This document shows positions 9,954 to 20,054 of a stretch of DNA of 64,000 nucleotides, one piece after another (the first letter of the stretch is position 1; the number at the start of each line of letters is the position of its first letter). Under the pieces are notes generated by a model. That model saw nothing but the letters and a program-made list of their open reading frames with translations. It did no database searches and was not told where the DNA came from. Location of the stretch: positions 1,596,001 through 1,660,000 of the forward strand of contig NZ_CP063110.1 of NCBI RefSeq assembly GCF_014931275.1, read 5' to 3'. The stretch comes from Haemophilus parainfluenzae. GTDB taxonomy: Bacteria; Pseudomonadota; Gammaproteobacteria; Enterobacterales; Pasteurellaceae. The position numbers and the translations under genes are program-made.

Positions 9954-10180
9954 AATAACCTTTCCTATAATCTAAAAATAACTAGTCAAGACAAACAAAA
10001 TCTTGATTACGAATAAGTATAATACATAGTTCAGCAATTAACAGATAATTTACAAGATTTTACAAAAGCTGACAAAGAATAGTTTTTTATGGAGAAGTTA
10101 AATGTAATGCAAAGATAAATTAAAGATAAATTAATAACTTAAAACATATATAATTATATACTTATTCTGCTGATAAAAGT
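9954..10180. other. AT-rich region upstream of the adhesin gene
   Basis: This stretch holds the adhesin ribosome site next to 9954 and presumably its promoter. It contains direct AAAGATAAATTA copies near 10110-10130 and no ORF. I found no long homopolymer or short tandem repeat here that would suggest slippage control of the adhesin. Confidence 0.5.
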
Positions 10181-10210
10181 AAAAAAGGCCATAAATATGA
10201 CCATTTTTTA
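10181..10210 (-). terminator. Terminator of the moa operon
   Basis: On the minus strand AAAATGGTCAT pairs with ATGGCCTTTTT (one G-U pair and one mismatch) and ends in a T run, directly after the moaE stop. Confidence 0.65.
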
Positions 10211-10217
10211 TATTGAA

Positions 10218-10670
10218 TTACCACTTATTTAACGCTTCTTTATCGCTTTCTCTTGCTTCAATCCAGCGTTCACCTTGATTGGTTTGTTCTTTTTTCCAGA
10301 ACGGCGCTTTGGATTTTAAAAAGTCCATAATAAATTCATTAGCATGGTAAGCATCGCCTCGGTGAGCAGAACTGATACCGACTAAAACAATTTCATCGCC
10401 AGTATGTAAAAGTCCCACACGATGAATCACTGACACTCGCTGGATATCCCAACGGGCTTTCGCCTGTTCTACAATTTCACGTAAGGCTTTTTCTGTCATC
10501 GCGGGATAATGTTCTAAGTATAAGCTGGATACCTCATCACCTAAATTAAGATCGCGTACTTTCCCCACAAAAATAACCGTTGCGCCAACTGAATGTTGCT
10601 CAGAAAGCCATTGGTAAACGGCATTTTGATTAAACGGTTGTTCTTGTACTGAAATTTGAATATCCGTCAT
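10218..10670 (-). CDS. moaE: Molybdopterin synthase catalytic (large) subunit
   Basis: MoaE forms a heterotetramer with thiocarboxylated MoaD and inserts the dithiolene sulfurs into cyclic pyranopterin monophosphate. The 150-residue protein shows GATVIFVGKVRDLN, YLEHYPAMTEKAL, IHRVGLLHTGDEIVLVG and SAHRGDAYHANEFIMDFLK. It ends with APFWKKEQTNQGERWIEA, the conserved KxxxWKKE-type lysine segment at the active site. It is the last gene of moaA-C-D-E. The ATG lies immediately before the moaD stop codon on the plus strand, with no spacer. Confidence 0.97.
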   Translation of the reverse strand: MTDIQISVQEQPFNQNAVYQWLSEQHSVGATVIFVGKVRDLNLGDEVSSLYLEHYPAMTEKALREIVEQAKARWDIQRVSVIHRVGLLHTGDEIVLVGISSAHRGDAYHANEFIMDFLKSKAPFWKKEQTNQGERWIEARESDKEALNKW

Positions 10671-10916
10671 TTAACCCCCTGTTACCGGTGGGAAAAATGC
10701 AATTTCATCCCCATTTTTGACCGCACTTTCTAATGGCATCAAGGTTTGATTAATGGCGACTAAAAGCTTCCCTTTTTCTAACGCTAACGCCCATCTATCA
10801 CCTTTTTGAGCGAGATGTTCACGCACCGCTTCCGCTGTCGCAAAATCGCCTTCAAGCTGAATAGAATCGACGCCAATTAATTCACGAGTTTGAGCAAAAA
10901 ATAAAACATTTAACAT
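10671..10916 (-). CDS. moaD: Molybdopterin synthase sulfur carrier subunit
   Basis: This ubiquitin-like sulfur carrier is adenylated and thiocarboxylated at its C-terminal Gly-Gly, and the sequence ends PPVTGG as required. I choose ATG 10916 (81 residues, MLNVLFFAQTREL). A longer reading frame exists but would overlap moaC and add a non-conserved basic leader. With this start the gene begins one base after the moaC stop codon, which fits translational coupling within the operon. Confidence 0.95.
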   Translation of the reverse strand: MLNVLFFAQTRELIGVDSIQLEGDFATAEAVREHLAQKGDRWALALEKGKLLVAINQTLMPLESAVKNGDEIAFFPPVTGG

Positions 10917-10917
10917 C

Positions 10918-11400
10918 TTATTTTTCCTCCGCAATAAAATGACCAGATTTTCCACCGCTCTTTTCTAACAGGCGAACGTGCTCAATTACCATGTCTTTTT
11001 GTACGGCTTTACACATATCGTAAATAGTTAAAGCTGCCACACTTGCAGCCGTTAATGCTTCCATTTCTACGCCGGTTTTTCCGGTTAATTTACAAAGAGA
11101 TTGAATACGAACTTGATTGGTTTCAAGTAACGGTTCTAAATTCACTTCTACTTTAGAAAGTAATAAGGGGTGGCAAAGCGGGATAAGTTCCCAAGTACGT
11201 TTTGCTGCTTGAATACCTGCAATACGTGCTGTAGCAAATACATCACCTTTGTGATGTTTGCCTTCCACGATCATAGCAAGGGTTTCTTTTGACATGGTCA
11301 CAATGGCTTCAGCACGAGCTTCACGAACGGTCTCTGCTTTCGCAGAAACATCCACCATATTGGCTTCACCTTGAGAATTGATATGCGTAAATGTAGTCAT
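10918..11400 (-). CDS. moaC: Cyclic pyranopterin monophosphate synthase
   Basis: MoaC converts the 3',8-cyclo-GTP product of MoaA to cyclic pyranopterin monophosphate. Starting at ATG 11400 gives 160 residues ([21 protein letters not shown]), the usual length. A longer frame to 11478 adds an unconserved leader. Family motifs are [45 protein letters not shown] and [13 protein letters not shown], which carry the conserved His and Lys. A uptake-signal copy lies just upstream of the start. Confidence 0.96.
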   Translation of the reverse strand: MTTFTHINSQGEANMVDVSAKAETVREARAEAIVTMSKETLAMIVEGKHHKGDVFATARIAGIQAAKRTWELIPLCHPLLLSKVEVNLEPLLETNQVRIQSLCKLTGKTGVEMEALTAASVAALTIYDMCKAVQKDMVIEHVRLLEKSGGKSGHFIAEEK

Positions 11401-11488
11401 AATAAAATAAAGTGCGGTTAAAATATTGAATGTTTTACATGTGTGACGAAAGCAAAATAAGTGAACAGTAAAAGTCACCTATTTTCTT

Positions 11489-12502
11489 TTAGCCACCGAT
11501 AGAGGCTAAATGATTTCTTACGCCACTATCACCGATATGCAAATAATGATGTTCACGCTTGCCTTGCAATGCAGAAAAAATACGTGCTTGCAAAATATCT
11601 TGCTGTTCATGGGATTGCAATAAATCACGTAATTCAATGCCTTCTTCGCCGAATAAACAGAGATGAAGTTTGCCCTTCGCTGATACTCTAAGACGATTAC
11701 AGCTTGCGCAGAAATTCTTCTCATAAGGCATGATTAAGCCAATTTCGCCTGCATAATCAGGATGCGTGAATACTTTAGCTGGACCATCAGTATGGGATTT
11801 ATGTTGTAATTGCCAACCGTTTTGCAGCAATTTATCCGCTAATACTTGCCCTGAAAGATGGAATTTATCAAAGAAACTATCCATTTCACCCGTTTGCATG
11901 AGTTCGATAAAGCGCATTTGAATTGGACGATCTTTCACCCAAACAAGGAATTGCTCAAACTCTTTGTCATTCAAATTTTTCATTAAAACTGAATTGACTT
12001 TAACTTTGTTATAGCCCACCTCAAATGCACGATCGATACCACGCATCACGTCATCAAATTTATTGATACCTGTAATTTGATGGAACATTTTAGGATCTAA
12101 GCTATCAACACTGACGTTAATAGACGTAATCCCTGCTTTCTTCCAATCTGCCACATCTTTTGCCATGCGATAGCCATTTGTCGTGACAGCTAATTGACGG
12201 ATTCCATCAATATTAGCAATGCTTTCAGCAATAGAAATAAAATCTTTGCGTAAAGTCGGTTCGCCACCCGTTAAACGGATTTTCTCTGTGCCCATTTCAG
12301 CAAACGCTTGAGCAAGATGGGTAATTTCTTTTAAGGTTAAGAAACTTGGTTTGTTAGCTTCGGGTTGATAACCATCAGGTAAACAATAGGTACAACGAAA
12401 ATTACACTGATCGGTAATCGACAGTCGTAGATAGTAATATTGGCGTTGGAAAGGATCGACTAAGCGAGACTCTCCTACGTTCTTGATAGGAATGGATTGC
12501 AT
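11489..12502 (-). CDS. moaA: GTP 3',8-cyclase (radical SAM)
   Basis: MoaA catalyses the first committed step of molybdenum cofactor synthesis. The radical-SAM cluster motif CxxxCxxC is CNFRCTYC near residues 33-40. The SAM-binding [12 protein letters not shown] follows. The second, GTP-binding 4Fe-4S cluster is the C-terminal [20 protein letters not shown]. The protein ends in Ile-Gly-Gly; the C-terminal GG of MoaA is required for activity. The length of 337 is typical. It heads the moaACDE run behind a candidate Moco riboswitch. Confidence 0.98.
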   Translation of the reverse strand: MQSIPIKNVGESRLVDPFQRQYYYLRLSITDQCNFRCTYCLPDGYQPEANKPSFLTLKEITHLAQAFAEMGTEKIRLTGGEPTLRKDFISIAESIANIDGIRQLAVTTNGYRMAKDVADWKKAGITSINVSVDSLDPKMFHQITGINKFDDVMRGIDRAFEVGYNKVKVNSVLMKNLNDKEFEQFLVWVKDRPIQMRFIELMQTGEMDSFFDKFHLSGQVLADKLLQNGWQLQHKSHTDGPAKVFTHPDYAGEIGLIMPYEKNFCASCNRLRVSAKGKLHLCLFGEEGIELRDLLQSHEQQDILQARIFSALQGKREHHYLHIGDSGVRNHLASIGG

Positions 12503-12520
12503 TTTACACCTTTCTAAATA

Positions 12521-12622
12521 TGGAGAGGATAAACCGTTTCCAGCGTATCCCTGAATAACGTACCGCGTTATTGGCTTGCCACCGTATTTCTTGTGAAACT
12601 TAGGCTAAACAAGCTCGGAGTT
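12521..12622 (-). ncRNA. Candidate molybdenum cofactor (Moco) riboswitch
   Basis: The moaA leader on the minus strand begins ACTCCGAGC, contains TACGGTGGCAAGCC, then a hairpin AATAACG-CGGTA-CGTTATT, then GGGATACGCTGGAAACGG and TCCTCTCC shortly before the start. As I recall, conserved blocks of this kind (CUCCGAGC, GGUGGCAAGCC, GGAAAC, UCCUC) define the Moco RNA motif found before moaA in gammaproteobacteria. The position, about 20-120 bases before moaA, fits translational control by the end product. I could not run a covariance-model check. Confidence 0.65.
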
Positions 12623-12789
12623 ATGCGTTAAAAATAAATTGTGTTGGTATTGTAATAAAAGCAAGCGGTTAATAGCAATAATTTGGTAGAATAACCCGAC
12701 TATATTGATAAAAATAACAGCATTAACTTATATAAAAAAATATATAACATTATTTTTTATAATTATTTATAGGTAAAAAAGGAAGAAAA

Positions 12790-13734
12790 ATGTCTGATTT
12801 ATCTCGTCACAGCCGTCATGAACATTTAGACGAAATCAAACATATTGTTGCCATTGGTGGTGGCCATGGATTAGGGCGTGTATTATCGGCGCTTAGTTTT
12901 ATGAAAGAGCGTTTAACCGGTATAGTCACCACCACAGATAACGGCGGTTCAACTGGCCGAATTCGCCAAGAACGAGGTGGTATCGCATGGGGCGATCTAC
13001 GTAATTGCTTAAACCAAATCATCATTGAGCCAAGCACGGCATCTGCATTATTTGAATACCGCTTTACCGGTGAAGGTGAACTTTCTGGGCATAATTTAGG
13101 CAATTTAATGCTCAAAGCTTTAGAAGATATGCATATTCGCCCTATTGAAGCCATTAACTTAATTCGTGAATTACTCAAGGTAAAATCTCACATTATTCCC
13201 ATGTCAGAAGAACCTGTTCATCTTGCCGCGAGTTTAGGTTCCGGCTCCAGTATTGTGGGGGAAGTGAGCATTGATAATTTAACAGAATTACCCCAATCAC
13301 TTTTCTTAGTACCGATGGTTAAAGCCGCACAAGAAGCCATCCAAGCATTGGAACAAGCGGAAGTCATTTTACTTGGTCCAGGAAGTTTCATGACGAGCAT
13401 TATGCCTCCGCTATTGCTACCTGAATTAGCGACTGCCCTGCGTAATAGCAAAGCGAAAGTAATTTTTATTGATAATTTAGGGGTAGAAATTGGCGCTGCC
13501 TCTCAGCTTTCACTGGCTGATCGTATTCAGAAAATTAATGAAATTGTCGGTGAACCCGTTATTAATGGTGCAATTACCCCTTATCGCGAAAAAAGTGCGG
13601 TCGATTTGTCTGCGATTTCTTCCATTAAAATCTTAGCTAAACGCTTGAATGCGGATGATATTAGCTATCGTCATGACAGAACGTTACTTGCCAAAGCTAT
13701 CGATGAATTAGTCGGTGAATTAGATTACGAATAA
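12790..13734 (+). CDS. ybhK: YvcK/YbhK family protein (putative gluconeogenesis factor)
   Basis: This 314-residue protein belongs to the CofD-like YvcK family. It shows HIVAIGGGHGLGRVLSAL, VTTTDNGGSTGRIR, GDLRNCLNQ and SGHNLGNLML, the nucleotide-sugar-binding signature. In Bacillus YvcK binds UDP-sugars and affects growth on gluconeogenic carbon and cell-wall balance; the function in Haemophilus is inferred only. It is transcribed divergently from moaA, an arrangement also seen for E. coli ybhK. GGAAGAAAA precedes the ATG. A USS copy lies in the 3' half near 13591. Confidence 0.88.
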   Translation: MSDLSRHSRHEHLDEIKHIVAIGGGHGLGRVLSALSFMKERLTGIVTTTDNGGSTGRIRQERGGIAWGDLRNCLNQIIIEPSTASALFEYRFTGEGELSGHNLGNLMLKALEDMHIRPIEAINLIRELLKVKSHIIPMSEEPVHLAASLGSGSSIVGEVSIDNLTELPQSLFLVPMVKAAQEAIQALEQAEVILLGPGSFMTSIMPPLLLPELATALRNSKAKVIFIDNLGVEIGAASQLSLADRIQKINEIVGEPVINGAITPYREKSAVDLSAISSIKILAKRLNADDISYRHDRTLLAKAIDELVGELDYE

Positions 13735-13764
13735 AAAAACCGCACGTTAAAGTGCGGTCACTTT
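13735..13764 (-). terminator. Terminator between ybhK and thiI
   Basis: On the minus strand ACCGCAC pairs with GTGCGGT and runs into TTTTTTT, five bases past the thiI stop. The plus strand reads a weaker T run, so the hairpin probably serves both convergent genes. Confidence 0.8.
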
Positions 13765-13769
13765 TTGGC

Positions 13770-15221
13770 TTATTTTTTCCCGAAAACTCTTACATTCGTG
13801 AAACCATTTTCTTTTAAATAAAGCGCTTGCAGTTTACTCATCACGCCTCGCTCACAATAAAGCACATAATTTTTACTTTGATCTAATGAGCCGAATTGTG
13901 AAGATAATTTATAAAACGGCAATTGCATCACTTGATGCTCATCTAATTCAAATGGATTTTCATCTGTCTCTTCAGGGCTACGAATATCTAAAATAATATC
14001 ATTTTCGCCAAGCACCGAAATGGTATCTACTTCCACTACTTCTTTTTCTGTTTCTTCTGCAATTTGGCGGATATCTAAATATTGTGCATTTTCAACCGCA
14101 CTTTCCAACACGCCAAAATCAAAGTGATTTTCTTCTTCAAGAATTTTTTCACGTACCGCTTTAATCGTTGGATTTTTAGAAATCACTCCACAGAATTCCG
14201 GCATGGATTTAGCAATATCATCTGTGCCGATCTCTCTCGCCATCGCGATAATCTGTTCTTTATCATGAGTAATGAGTGGACGTAATACTAACGCATCAGA
14301 TGCTTCATCAATTAAACGTAAATTGGTTAAAGTTTGGCTCGAAACTTGTCCGAGCGCCTCACCAGTAACGATCGCTTGAATATCAAAACGTTGTGCAACT
14401 TTACTTGCAGCTCGCACCATCATTCGTTTTAATACTACGCCCATTTGTCCGTTATCGACTTTCTCTAAAATCTCGCCCACTACACCTTCAAAAGGAATGG
14501 CAATAAAACGGACTTTATGTGATGAACTATAACGATTCCAAATATGGTAAGCCATTTGTTTCACGCCAATTTCATGGGCAGCACCACCTAAATTGAAGAA
14601 ACAATAATGCACACGTGAACCACGGCGAATAAGCATATAACTAGATACACCTGAATCAAATCCACCTGAAATCAATGAAAGCACATCTTCTTGTGTCCCA
14701 ATTGGATAACCACCAAGACCAACATGACGAGCTCTCACCAGCATCATTTTGTCATCTTCAATATCAATACGCACCGTCACATCAGGATTTTTTAAGCGTA
14801 CTTTTGCACTTTCAATATGCTGATTTAAACCACCACCGATATAACGTTCTGCTTCAATGGAACTAAAATCATGTTTCCCTTTACGTTTTACGCGTACACA
14901 AAAGGTTTTGTTTTCTAGTTGAGCAGCGACATCCGCTAAGGTCAACTCAAAGATATGATGTAAATCGGTAAACGGTTTTTCTTCCACTTCTAAAAAATGA
15001 TGAATCCCTGGAATGCGTTGTAAAAGCGCAATCAACTCTTCACGATTGGCTTCATTTTTTGACCGCACTTCGATGTAATCCCAATGACGAACAACCGCTG
15101 TTTCTTCATCATATTTCTGTAAAATATTGCGGATATTTGAAGTCAAAATTTTTGCGAAACGCTTACGCACGGTTTCGCTTTTAATCATAATTTCAGGAAA
15201 AAGTTTAACGATAAATTTCAT
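13770..15221 (-). CDS. thiI: tRNA 4-thiouridine sulfurtransferase with rhodanese domain
   Basis: ThiI makes 4-thiouridine at tRNA position 8 and, in enterics, supports thiazole synthesis. The 483 residues hold an N-terminal ferredoxin-like/THUMP region (to about residue 165), the PP-loop [15 protein letters not shown], and a C-terminal rhodanese domain with the persulfide Cys at residue 456 ([10 protein letters not shown]). The partner Cys lies in [13 protein letters not shown]. The rhodanese-containing enteric form is therefore intact. It converges on ybhK and is divergent from xseB. Confidence 0.97.
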   Translation of the reverse strand: MKFIVKLFPEIMIKSETVRKRFAKILTSNIRNILQKYDEETAVVRHWDYIEVRSKNEANREELIALLQRIPGIHHFLEVEEKPFTDLHHIFELTLADVAAQLENKTFCVRVKRKGKHDFSSIEAERYIGGGLNQHIESAKVRLKNPDVTVRIDIEDDKMMLVRARHVGLGGYPIGTQEDVLSLISGGFDSGVSSYMLIRRGSRVHYCFFNLGGAAHEIGVKQMAYHIWNRYSSSHKVRFIAIPFEGVVGEILEKVDNGQMGVVLKRMMVRAASKVAQRFDIQAIVTGEALGQVSSQTLTNLRLIDEASDALVLRPLITHDKEQIIAMAREIGTDDIAKSMPEFCGVISKNPTIKAVREKILEEENHFDFGVLESAVENAQYLDIRQIAEETEKEVVEVDTISVLGENDIILDIRSPEETDENPFELDEHQVMQLPFYKLSSQFGSLDQSKNYVLYCERGVMSKLQALYLKENGFTNVRVFGKK

Positions 15222-15388
15222 AATAATCTGTGAATAATAAAAAATGGCCGTATTGTACGCTAAATTCCAGATCCCACAAAGTTCAAATTCTCACGAAAAA
15301 CTGACCGCACTTTGAAATAAGTTTTTAACATCCCTATAAAAATCAAGTACAATACGGAGCAATTTATTCATCTGAAAAGGATAATTTA

Positions 15389-15631
15389 ATGGCGCGTAAA
15401 CCAGCAAATGCTGAACCTGATTTTGAAACAACACTTGCACAATTAGAAACAATTGTGACAAAACTTGAAAGCGGTGAATTACCATTGGAAGATGCGCTGA
15501 AAGAATTTGAGAACGGTATTAAATTGGCTCAACTTGGTCAAGAGCGCTTGCAACAAGCAGAACAACGTATTCAAATTTTGTTACAAAAAAGCGAAACCGC
15601 CCCATTAAGTGATTATCAAGGGGACGAGTAA
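15389..15631 (+). CDS. xseB: Exodeoxyribonuclease VII small subunit
   Basis: XseB is the short helical subunit that partners XseA in single-strand-specific exonuclease VII. The 80 residues include [37 protein letters not shown] and [14 protein letters not shown], the family core. An AAAAGGATAATTTA ribosome site precedes ATG 15389. It is the first gene of xseB-ispA-dxs, a conserved gammaproteobacterial order. xseA is not in the window. Confidence 0.96.
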   Translation: MARKPANAEPDFETTLAQLETIVTKLESGELPLEDALKEFENGIKLAQLGQERLQQAEQRIQILLQKSETAPLSDYQGDE

Positions 15632-15634
15632 TCC

Positions 15635-16528
15635 ATGAGTTATCAATTCGGCACTGAACTCAAACAAGTTCAAGATCGTATTAATCAGTTTTTAGCCAAT
15701 CAATTTGAAGAAATTGACTCTTATAATGCCCCTTTGCGTGATGCCATGAAATATGGCTTATTACTAGGCGGCAAACGTGTTCGCCCTTTCCTTGTCTATG
15801 CAACGGGTAAAATGCTGGGTGCAGAAACAACAGCTTTAGATTACGCGGCAGCAGCCATTGAAGCTATCCATGCTTATTCTTTAATCCATGATGATTTGCC
15901 TGCCATGGACAACGATGAACTTCGTCGTGGTCAACCAACTTGTCATATTGCTTTTGATGAAGCTACTGCCATTTTAGCTGGCGATGCGTTACAAACTTTT
16001 GCCTTTGAAATTCTTACTGAAGCCCCTTCTCTTTCTGCAGAACAAAAATTGCAATTAGTGAAAGCCTTAGCTCAAGCATCTGGCGTACAAGGCATGTGTT
16101 TAGGGCAAAGTTTAGATTTAATTTCAGAACACAAACAAGTTAATTTAGCCGAATTAGAACTTATTCATCGCAACAAAACGGGTGCGTTGCTAACGGCCGC
16201 ATTAAAACTGGGTTTTATCTGCTCTCCTCACTTTGAAAACAAAGAATTAGAGCAACAACTAGAACGTTATTCACAAGCTATTGGTTTAGCTTTCCAAGTA
16301 CAAGATGACATTTTAGATATTGAAGGTGATAGTGCCGAAATCGGTAAACCGGTGGGATCTGATTTAGATTTAGATAAAAGCACTTATCCAAAGCTGTTAG
16401 GATTAGAGGGTGCGAAACAAAAAGCCCAAGAACTCTATCAAACTGCCTTACATGAATTAGACAATTTACCTTTTGATACCACTGCATTGCGTGCATTAGC
16501 TGAATTTATTGTCAATCGTAAAAGTTAA
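15635..16528 (+). CDS. ispA: (2E,6E)-farnesyl diphosphate synthase
   Basis: IspA condenses isopentenyl diphosphate with dimethylallyl and geranyl diphosphate to give farnesyl diphosphate, for undecaprenyl and quinone side chains. The first Asp-rich motif is IHDDLPAMDNDELRRG and the second is VQDDILDIEGD. GGKRVRPFLVY and HRNKTGALL are further substrate-binding segments. At 297 residues it is full length. The ATG lies three bases after the xseB stop, so translation is probably coupled. Confidence 0.97.
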   Translation: MSYQFGTELKQVQDRINQFLANQFEEIDSYNAPLRDAMKYGLLLGGKRVRPFLVYATGKMLGAETTALDYAAAAIEAIHAYSLIHDDLPAMDNDELRRGQPTCHIAFDEATAILAGDALQTFAFEILTEAPSLSAEQKLQLVKALAQASGVQGMCLGQSLDLISEHKQVNLAELELIHRNKTGALLTAALKLGFICSPHFENKELEQQLERYSQAIGLAFQVQDDILDIEGDSAEIGKPVGSDLDLDKSTYPKLLGLEGAKQKAQELYQTALHELDNLPFDTTALRALAEFIVNRKS

Positions 16529-16597
16529 TGGTGACAACACTGACTTTGATTTTTCAAAGTGCGGTCACTTTTTTCACATTTTAGGACTAACGAATAT

Positions 16598-18451
16598 ATG
16601 AACAACTATCCTCTTTTATCCTTAATTAATTCGCCGGAAGATTTGCGTCTTTTAAATAAAGATCAGCTTCCGCAACTTTGTCAGGAGTTACGGAGTTATC
16701 TGTTGGAATCCGTTAGTCAAACCAGTGGTCATTTAGCATCTGGTCTTGGTACCGTTGAATTAACGGTTGCACTACACTACATTTTTAAAACTCCTTTTGA
16801 TCAATTAATTTGGGATGTGGGCCATCAAGCTTATCCACACAAAATTTTGACGGGGCGTCGAGATCAAATGTCCACCATTCGCCAAAAAGGCGGTATTCAT
16901 CCCTTCCCTTGGCGTGAAGAAAGTGAATTCGATGTATTAAGTGTTGGTCACTCTTCTACTTCAATCAGTGCAGGACTAGGTATTGCTGTTGCGGCAGAAC
17001 GTGAAAATGCAGGTCGAAAAACCGTTTGTGTGATTGGTGACGGTGCAATCACTGCGGGGATGGCATTTGAAGCCTTAAACCATGCGGGTTCTTTGCATAC
17101 TGACATGTTGGTCATTTTAAATGACAATGAAATGTCGATTTCTGAAAATGTGGGAGCATTGAATAATCACCTTGCCCGCATTTTCTCTGGTTCATTATAT
17201 TCAACAGTTCGGGATGGCAGCAAAAAAATCTTAGATAAGGTGCCGACCGTTAAAAACTTTATGAAGAAAACCGAAGAGCACATGAAAGGTGTGATGTTCT
17301 CGCCAGAAAGTACGCTTTTTGAAGAGCTCGGTTTTAACTATATTGGACCAATTGACGGGCATAATATTGATGAATTAATTGCTACTTTAAGCAATATGCG
17401 TGATCTCAAAGGGCCGCAATTCTTACATATCAAAACTAAAAAAGGAAAAGGTTACGAGCCGGCAGAAAAAGACCCAATTGGTTTCCATGGCGTACCAAAA
17501 TTTGATCCAACAAGCGGCCAACTTCCTAAATCAAATGCTAAACCAACCTATTCAAAAATCTTCGGTGATTGGTTATGCGAAATGGCGGAACAAGACGATA
17601 AATTAGTCGGTATTACCCCTGCAATGCGTGAAGGTTCTGGCATGGTAGAATTTTCAGAACGATTCCCACAACAATACTTTGATGTAGCCATCGCTGAGCA
17701 ACACGCTGTCACCTTTGCTGCCGGTCTTGCAATTGGTGGTTATAAACCTGTTGTAGCCATTTATTCTACCTTCTTACAACGTGCTTATGATCAACTTATT
17801 CACGATGTCGCCATTCAAAACTTACCTGTTCTCTTTGCCATCGATCGTGCAGGTATTGTAGGTGCTGATGGTCAAACTCACCAAGGTGCGTTTGATTTAA
17901 GTTTTATGCGCTGCATTCCGAATATAATCATTATGACACCAAGTGATGAAAATGAATGCCGCCAAATGCTTTATACTGGTTATAAATGTGGTAAACCTGC
18001 TGCGGTACGTTATCCGCGTGGAAATGCAATCGGCGTAGAATTAACCCCACTTGCTGAATTAGAAATTGGTCGTTCAAAAATGGTTCGTGAGGGTGAAAAA
18101 ATCGCGATTCTGAATTTTGGTACACTCTTACCAGCTGCTTTATCTGTGGCAGAAAAACTCAATGCGACTGTTGTCGATATGCGCTTTGTGAAACCAATTG
18201 ATGAAGCTCGTATTCTAGAAGTGGCGAATATACATGACGTCATTGTGACATTGGAAGAAAATGCGATTCAAGGTGGTGCTGGTTCTGCTGTTTCAGAAGT
18301 GCTAAATTCTCATGGAAAAACAACCGCACTTTTACAACTAGGTTTACCTGATATCTTCATTCCGCAAGGCACACAACAAGAAGCGCTTGCTGAAATTAAA
18401 TTAGATGAAAAAGGAATTGAAGAGCAAATTATTGCCTTTATAAAGGGCTAA
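16598..18451 (+). CDS. dxs: 1-deoxy-D-xylulose-5-phosphate synthase
   Basis: Dxs condenses pyruvate and glyceraldehyde 3-phosphate in the first step of the MEP isoprenoid pathway, supplying IspA. ATG 16598 gives 617 residues; the 13 residues possible upstream look unconserved, and AGGA lies 11 bases before this ATG. The thiamine-diphosphate motif [18 protein letters not shown] is followed by the metal-binding [19 protein letters not shown] carries the active-site His, [16 protein letters not shown] the catalytic Glu, and the transketolase C-terminal domain is complete. A USS pair precedes the gene. Confidence 0.96.
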   Translation: MNNYPLLSLINSPEDLRLLNKDQLPQLCQELRSYLLESVSQTSGHLASGLGTVELTVALHYIFKTPFDQLIWDVGHQAYPHKILTGRRDQMSTIRQKGGIHPFPWREESEFDVLSVGHSSTSISAGLGIAVAAERENAGRKTVCVIGDGAITAGMAFEALNHAGSLHTDMLVILNDNEMSISENVGALNNHLARIFSGSLYSTVRDGSKKILDKVPTVKNFMKKTEEHMKGVMFSPESTLFEELGFNYIGPIDGHNIDELIATLSNMRDLKGPQFLHIKTKKGKGYEPAEKDPIGFHGVPKFDPTSGQLPKSNAKPTYSKIFGDWLCEMAEQDDKLVGITPAMREGSGMVEFSERFPQQYFDVAIAEQHAVTFAAGLAIGGYKPVVAIYSTFLQRAYDQLIHDVAIQNLPVLFAIDRAGIVGADGQTHQGAFDLSFMRCIPNIIIMTPSDENECRQMLYTGYKCGKPAAVRYPRGNAIGVELTPLAELEIGRSKMVREGEKIAILNFGTLLPAALSVAEKLNATVVDMRFVKPIDEARILEVANIHDVIVTLEENAIQGGAGSAVSEVLNSHGKTTALLQLGLPDIFIPQGTQQEALAEIKLDEKGIEEQIIAFIKG

Positions 18452-18556
18452 ATTCGTTCATTTTCGTTTGATTTTGATATTTTTTAAATATTTTTTCAAA
18501 AATATCGAACTATTTCAAAAACACACAGTCTGATACATTGCTAGTGCACTGCATAT

Positions 18557-18586
18557 TGCAGTTATCTTTTTGAAGTTTCTTATAAT
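18557..18586 (+). promoter_or_regulatory. Orphan sigma-70-like promoter
   Basis: TTGCAG (18557-18562) and a perfect TATAAT (18581-18586) are 18 bases apart. No ORF follows; instead an intrinsic terminator begins about 10 bases after the -10 box. The -35 overlaps a small palindrome ACTGCA-TAT-TGCAGT (18548-18562). Confidence 0.5.
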
Positions 18587-18590
18587 TAAG

Positions 18591-18640
18591 ACCTCCCCGC
18601 TATTCAAGTTTTGAGTAGCGGTTTTTTCTTTTTTGGAGGT
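18591..18640 (+). terminator. Strong terminator downstream of dxs
   Basis: CCGCTATTCAA pairs with TTGAGTAGCGG (18597-18621) and is followed by TTTTTTCTTTTTT. Outer ACCTCC (18591-18596) and GGAGGT (18635-18640) could close a longer stem. It may end dxs transcription, or a very short RNA from the promoter just upstream. Confidence 0.75.
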
Positions 18641-18642
18641 AA

Positions 18643-18668
18643 TAAAAAAGGACGCTTTTCAGCGTCCT
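18643..18668 (-). terminator. Terminator of the infC-rpmI-rplT operon
   Basis: AGGACGCT and AGCGTCCT pair around a 4-base loop and on the minus strand run into TTTTTT, 25 bases past the rplT stop. Confidence 0.85.
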
Positions 18669-18693
18669 AATTTTTGAATCTAAACTTTAAAAA

Positions 18694-19050
<357 letters not shown>

Positions 19051-19112
19051 TTAATCTCCTATGTAATATTTTAACTAATTTAACTAATCGTACGTTTTGC
19101 TTAAATAACGGC

Positions 19113-19310
19113 TTATGCGTATGGTAAGCAAGCTACTACTAAAACTTGGTCTGCTTTCGCAACCATTGATTTATGACGTAAATGACGTTTACGTTTAGTT
19201 GTCTTTTTAGTCAAAATATGACGTAAGTGAGATTGTTTACGTTTGAAACCGCCAGAAGCTGTTTTTTTGAAACGCTTAGCAGCACCACGTACTGTTTTAA
19301 TTTTAGGCAT
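19113..19310 (-). CDS. rpmI: 50S ribosomal protein L35
   Basis: ATG 19310 gives the standard 65-residue L35 ([17 protein letters not shown] ... VACLPYA). A frame extending to 19343 is not conserved. The gene sits between infC and rplT in the classic IF3-L35-L20 operon. Confidence 0.97.
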
Positions 19311-19508
19311 TGTTAAAATAACTCCGCATTTTAAGTTAAACACATAATTAGGCGAATCCGAAGATTACTTGTAGGCACTAATTATTCCAATATGGCAAAT
19401 TGAATTGCCCTTCTCCAAAAGCAATTAGGCTGCGTAGTTTGCCCAATATGCAGTTGTATTCTCACCGAAGTGAAAATTCGATTATCTAGATTAGATCTAA
19501 ATAAAAAA
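19311..19508 (-). promoter_or_regulatory. infC-rpmI intergenic leader, candidate L20 control region
   Basis: This 198-base untranslated gap is long for an operon. In E. coli the same gap carries structures bound by L20 for feedback control of rpmI-rplT. I can see short complementary segments (GGCAAATTGAATTGCC near 19393-19408) but cannot prove the E. coli pseudoknot. The assignment is by position only. Confidence 0.4.
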
Positions 19509-20054
19509 TTATTTTTTCTTAGGTGCTAACACCATTACTGCTTGGCGACCTTCTAATTTACCCGGTGCAGATTCCACCACAGAAATGTCAGCCAAATCGT
19601 TTTTAACACGTTCTAATACGTCTAAACCGATATCTTGGTGAGCCATTTCACGACCACGGAAACGTACAGTAATTTTCGCTTTATCGCCATCTTCTAAGAA
19701 ACGAATTAAGCTACGTAATTTAACTTGGTAGTCACCTTCGTCAGTACCTGGACGAAATTTAATTTCCTTCACTTGTACGACTTTTTGTTTTTTCTTCTGC
19801 TCTTTTGCAGTTTTACTCTTTTCATAGAGGAACTTGCCGTAGTTCATAATACGACAAACCGGTGGTTCGGCATTCGGACTGATCTCAACTAAATCAAGCG
19901 CTGCTTGTTCTGCCATATCTAAGGCTTGTTGAATTGATACAATCCCCGCTTGTTCACCATCTTGGTCAATCAAACGAACTTCTTTTACTCGAATTTCATC
20001 GTTAATGCGATTCGGGCGGTTAGCTGCCGGAGCTTTTTTTACGGTTTTGATAAT
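19509..20054 (-). CDS. infC: Translation initiation factor IF-3 (AUU start)
   Basis: IF3 binds the 30S subunit and rejects non-canonical initiation. Without an ATG the frame appears to start at an internal TTG (19973), which would remove 27 conserved residues including [19 protein letters not shown]. The frame continues upstream to ATT at 20052-20054, preceded at ideal spacing by AAGGAATAAC. That gives 181 residues, the usual length. The AUU start is the known means of IF3 autoregulation in enterics: excess IF3 rejects its own start codon. Later motifs [20 protein letters not shown] and [15 protein letters not shown] are standard. Confidence 0.96.
   Translation of the reverse strand: MIKTVKKAPAANRPNRINDEIRVKEVRLIDQDGEQAGIVSIQQALDMAEQAALDLVEISPNAEPPVCRIMNYGKFLYEKSKTAKEQKKKQKVVQVKEIKFRPGTDEGDYQVKLRSLIRFLEDGDKAKITVRFRGREMAHQDIGLDVLERVKNDLADISVVESAPGKLEGRQAVMVLAPKKK

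Noticed and set aside
9954-10180. Phase-variation repeat controlling the autotransporter
   Set aside because: No simple tandem repeat or homopolymer of eight or more bases was found in the upstream region.
10917-10955. N-terminal extension of moaD to 10955
   Set aside because: The added residues overlap the end of moaC and do not resemble MoaD. ATG 10916 lies one base after the moaC stop.
18465-18510. AT-only hairpin GATATTTTT/AAAAATATC after dxs as a terminator
   Set aside because: The stem has almost no GC pairs. The hairpin at 18597-18621 is a far better terminator.
19509-19973. infC starting at TTG 19973
   Set aside because: This would drop 27 conserved IF3 residues and lacks a ribosome site. 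ATT at 20054 has both.
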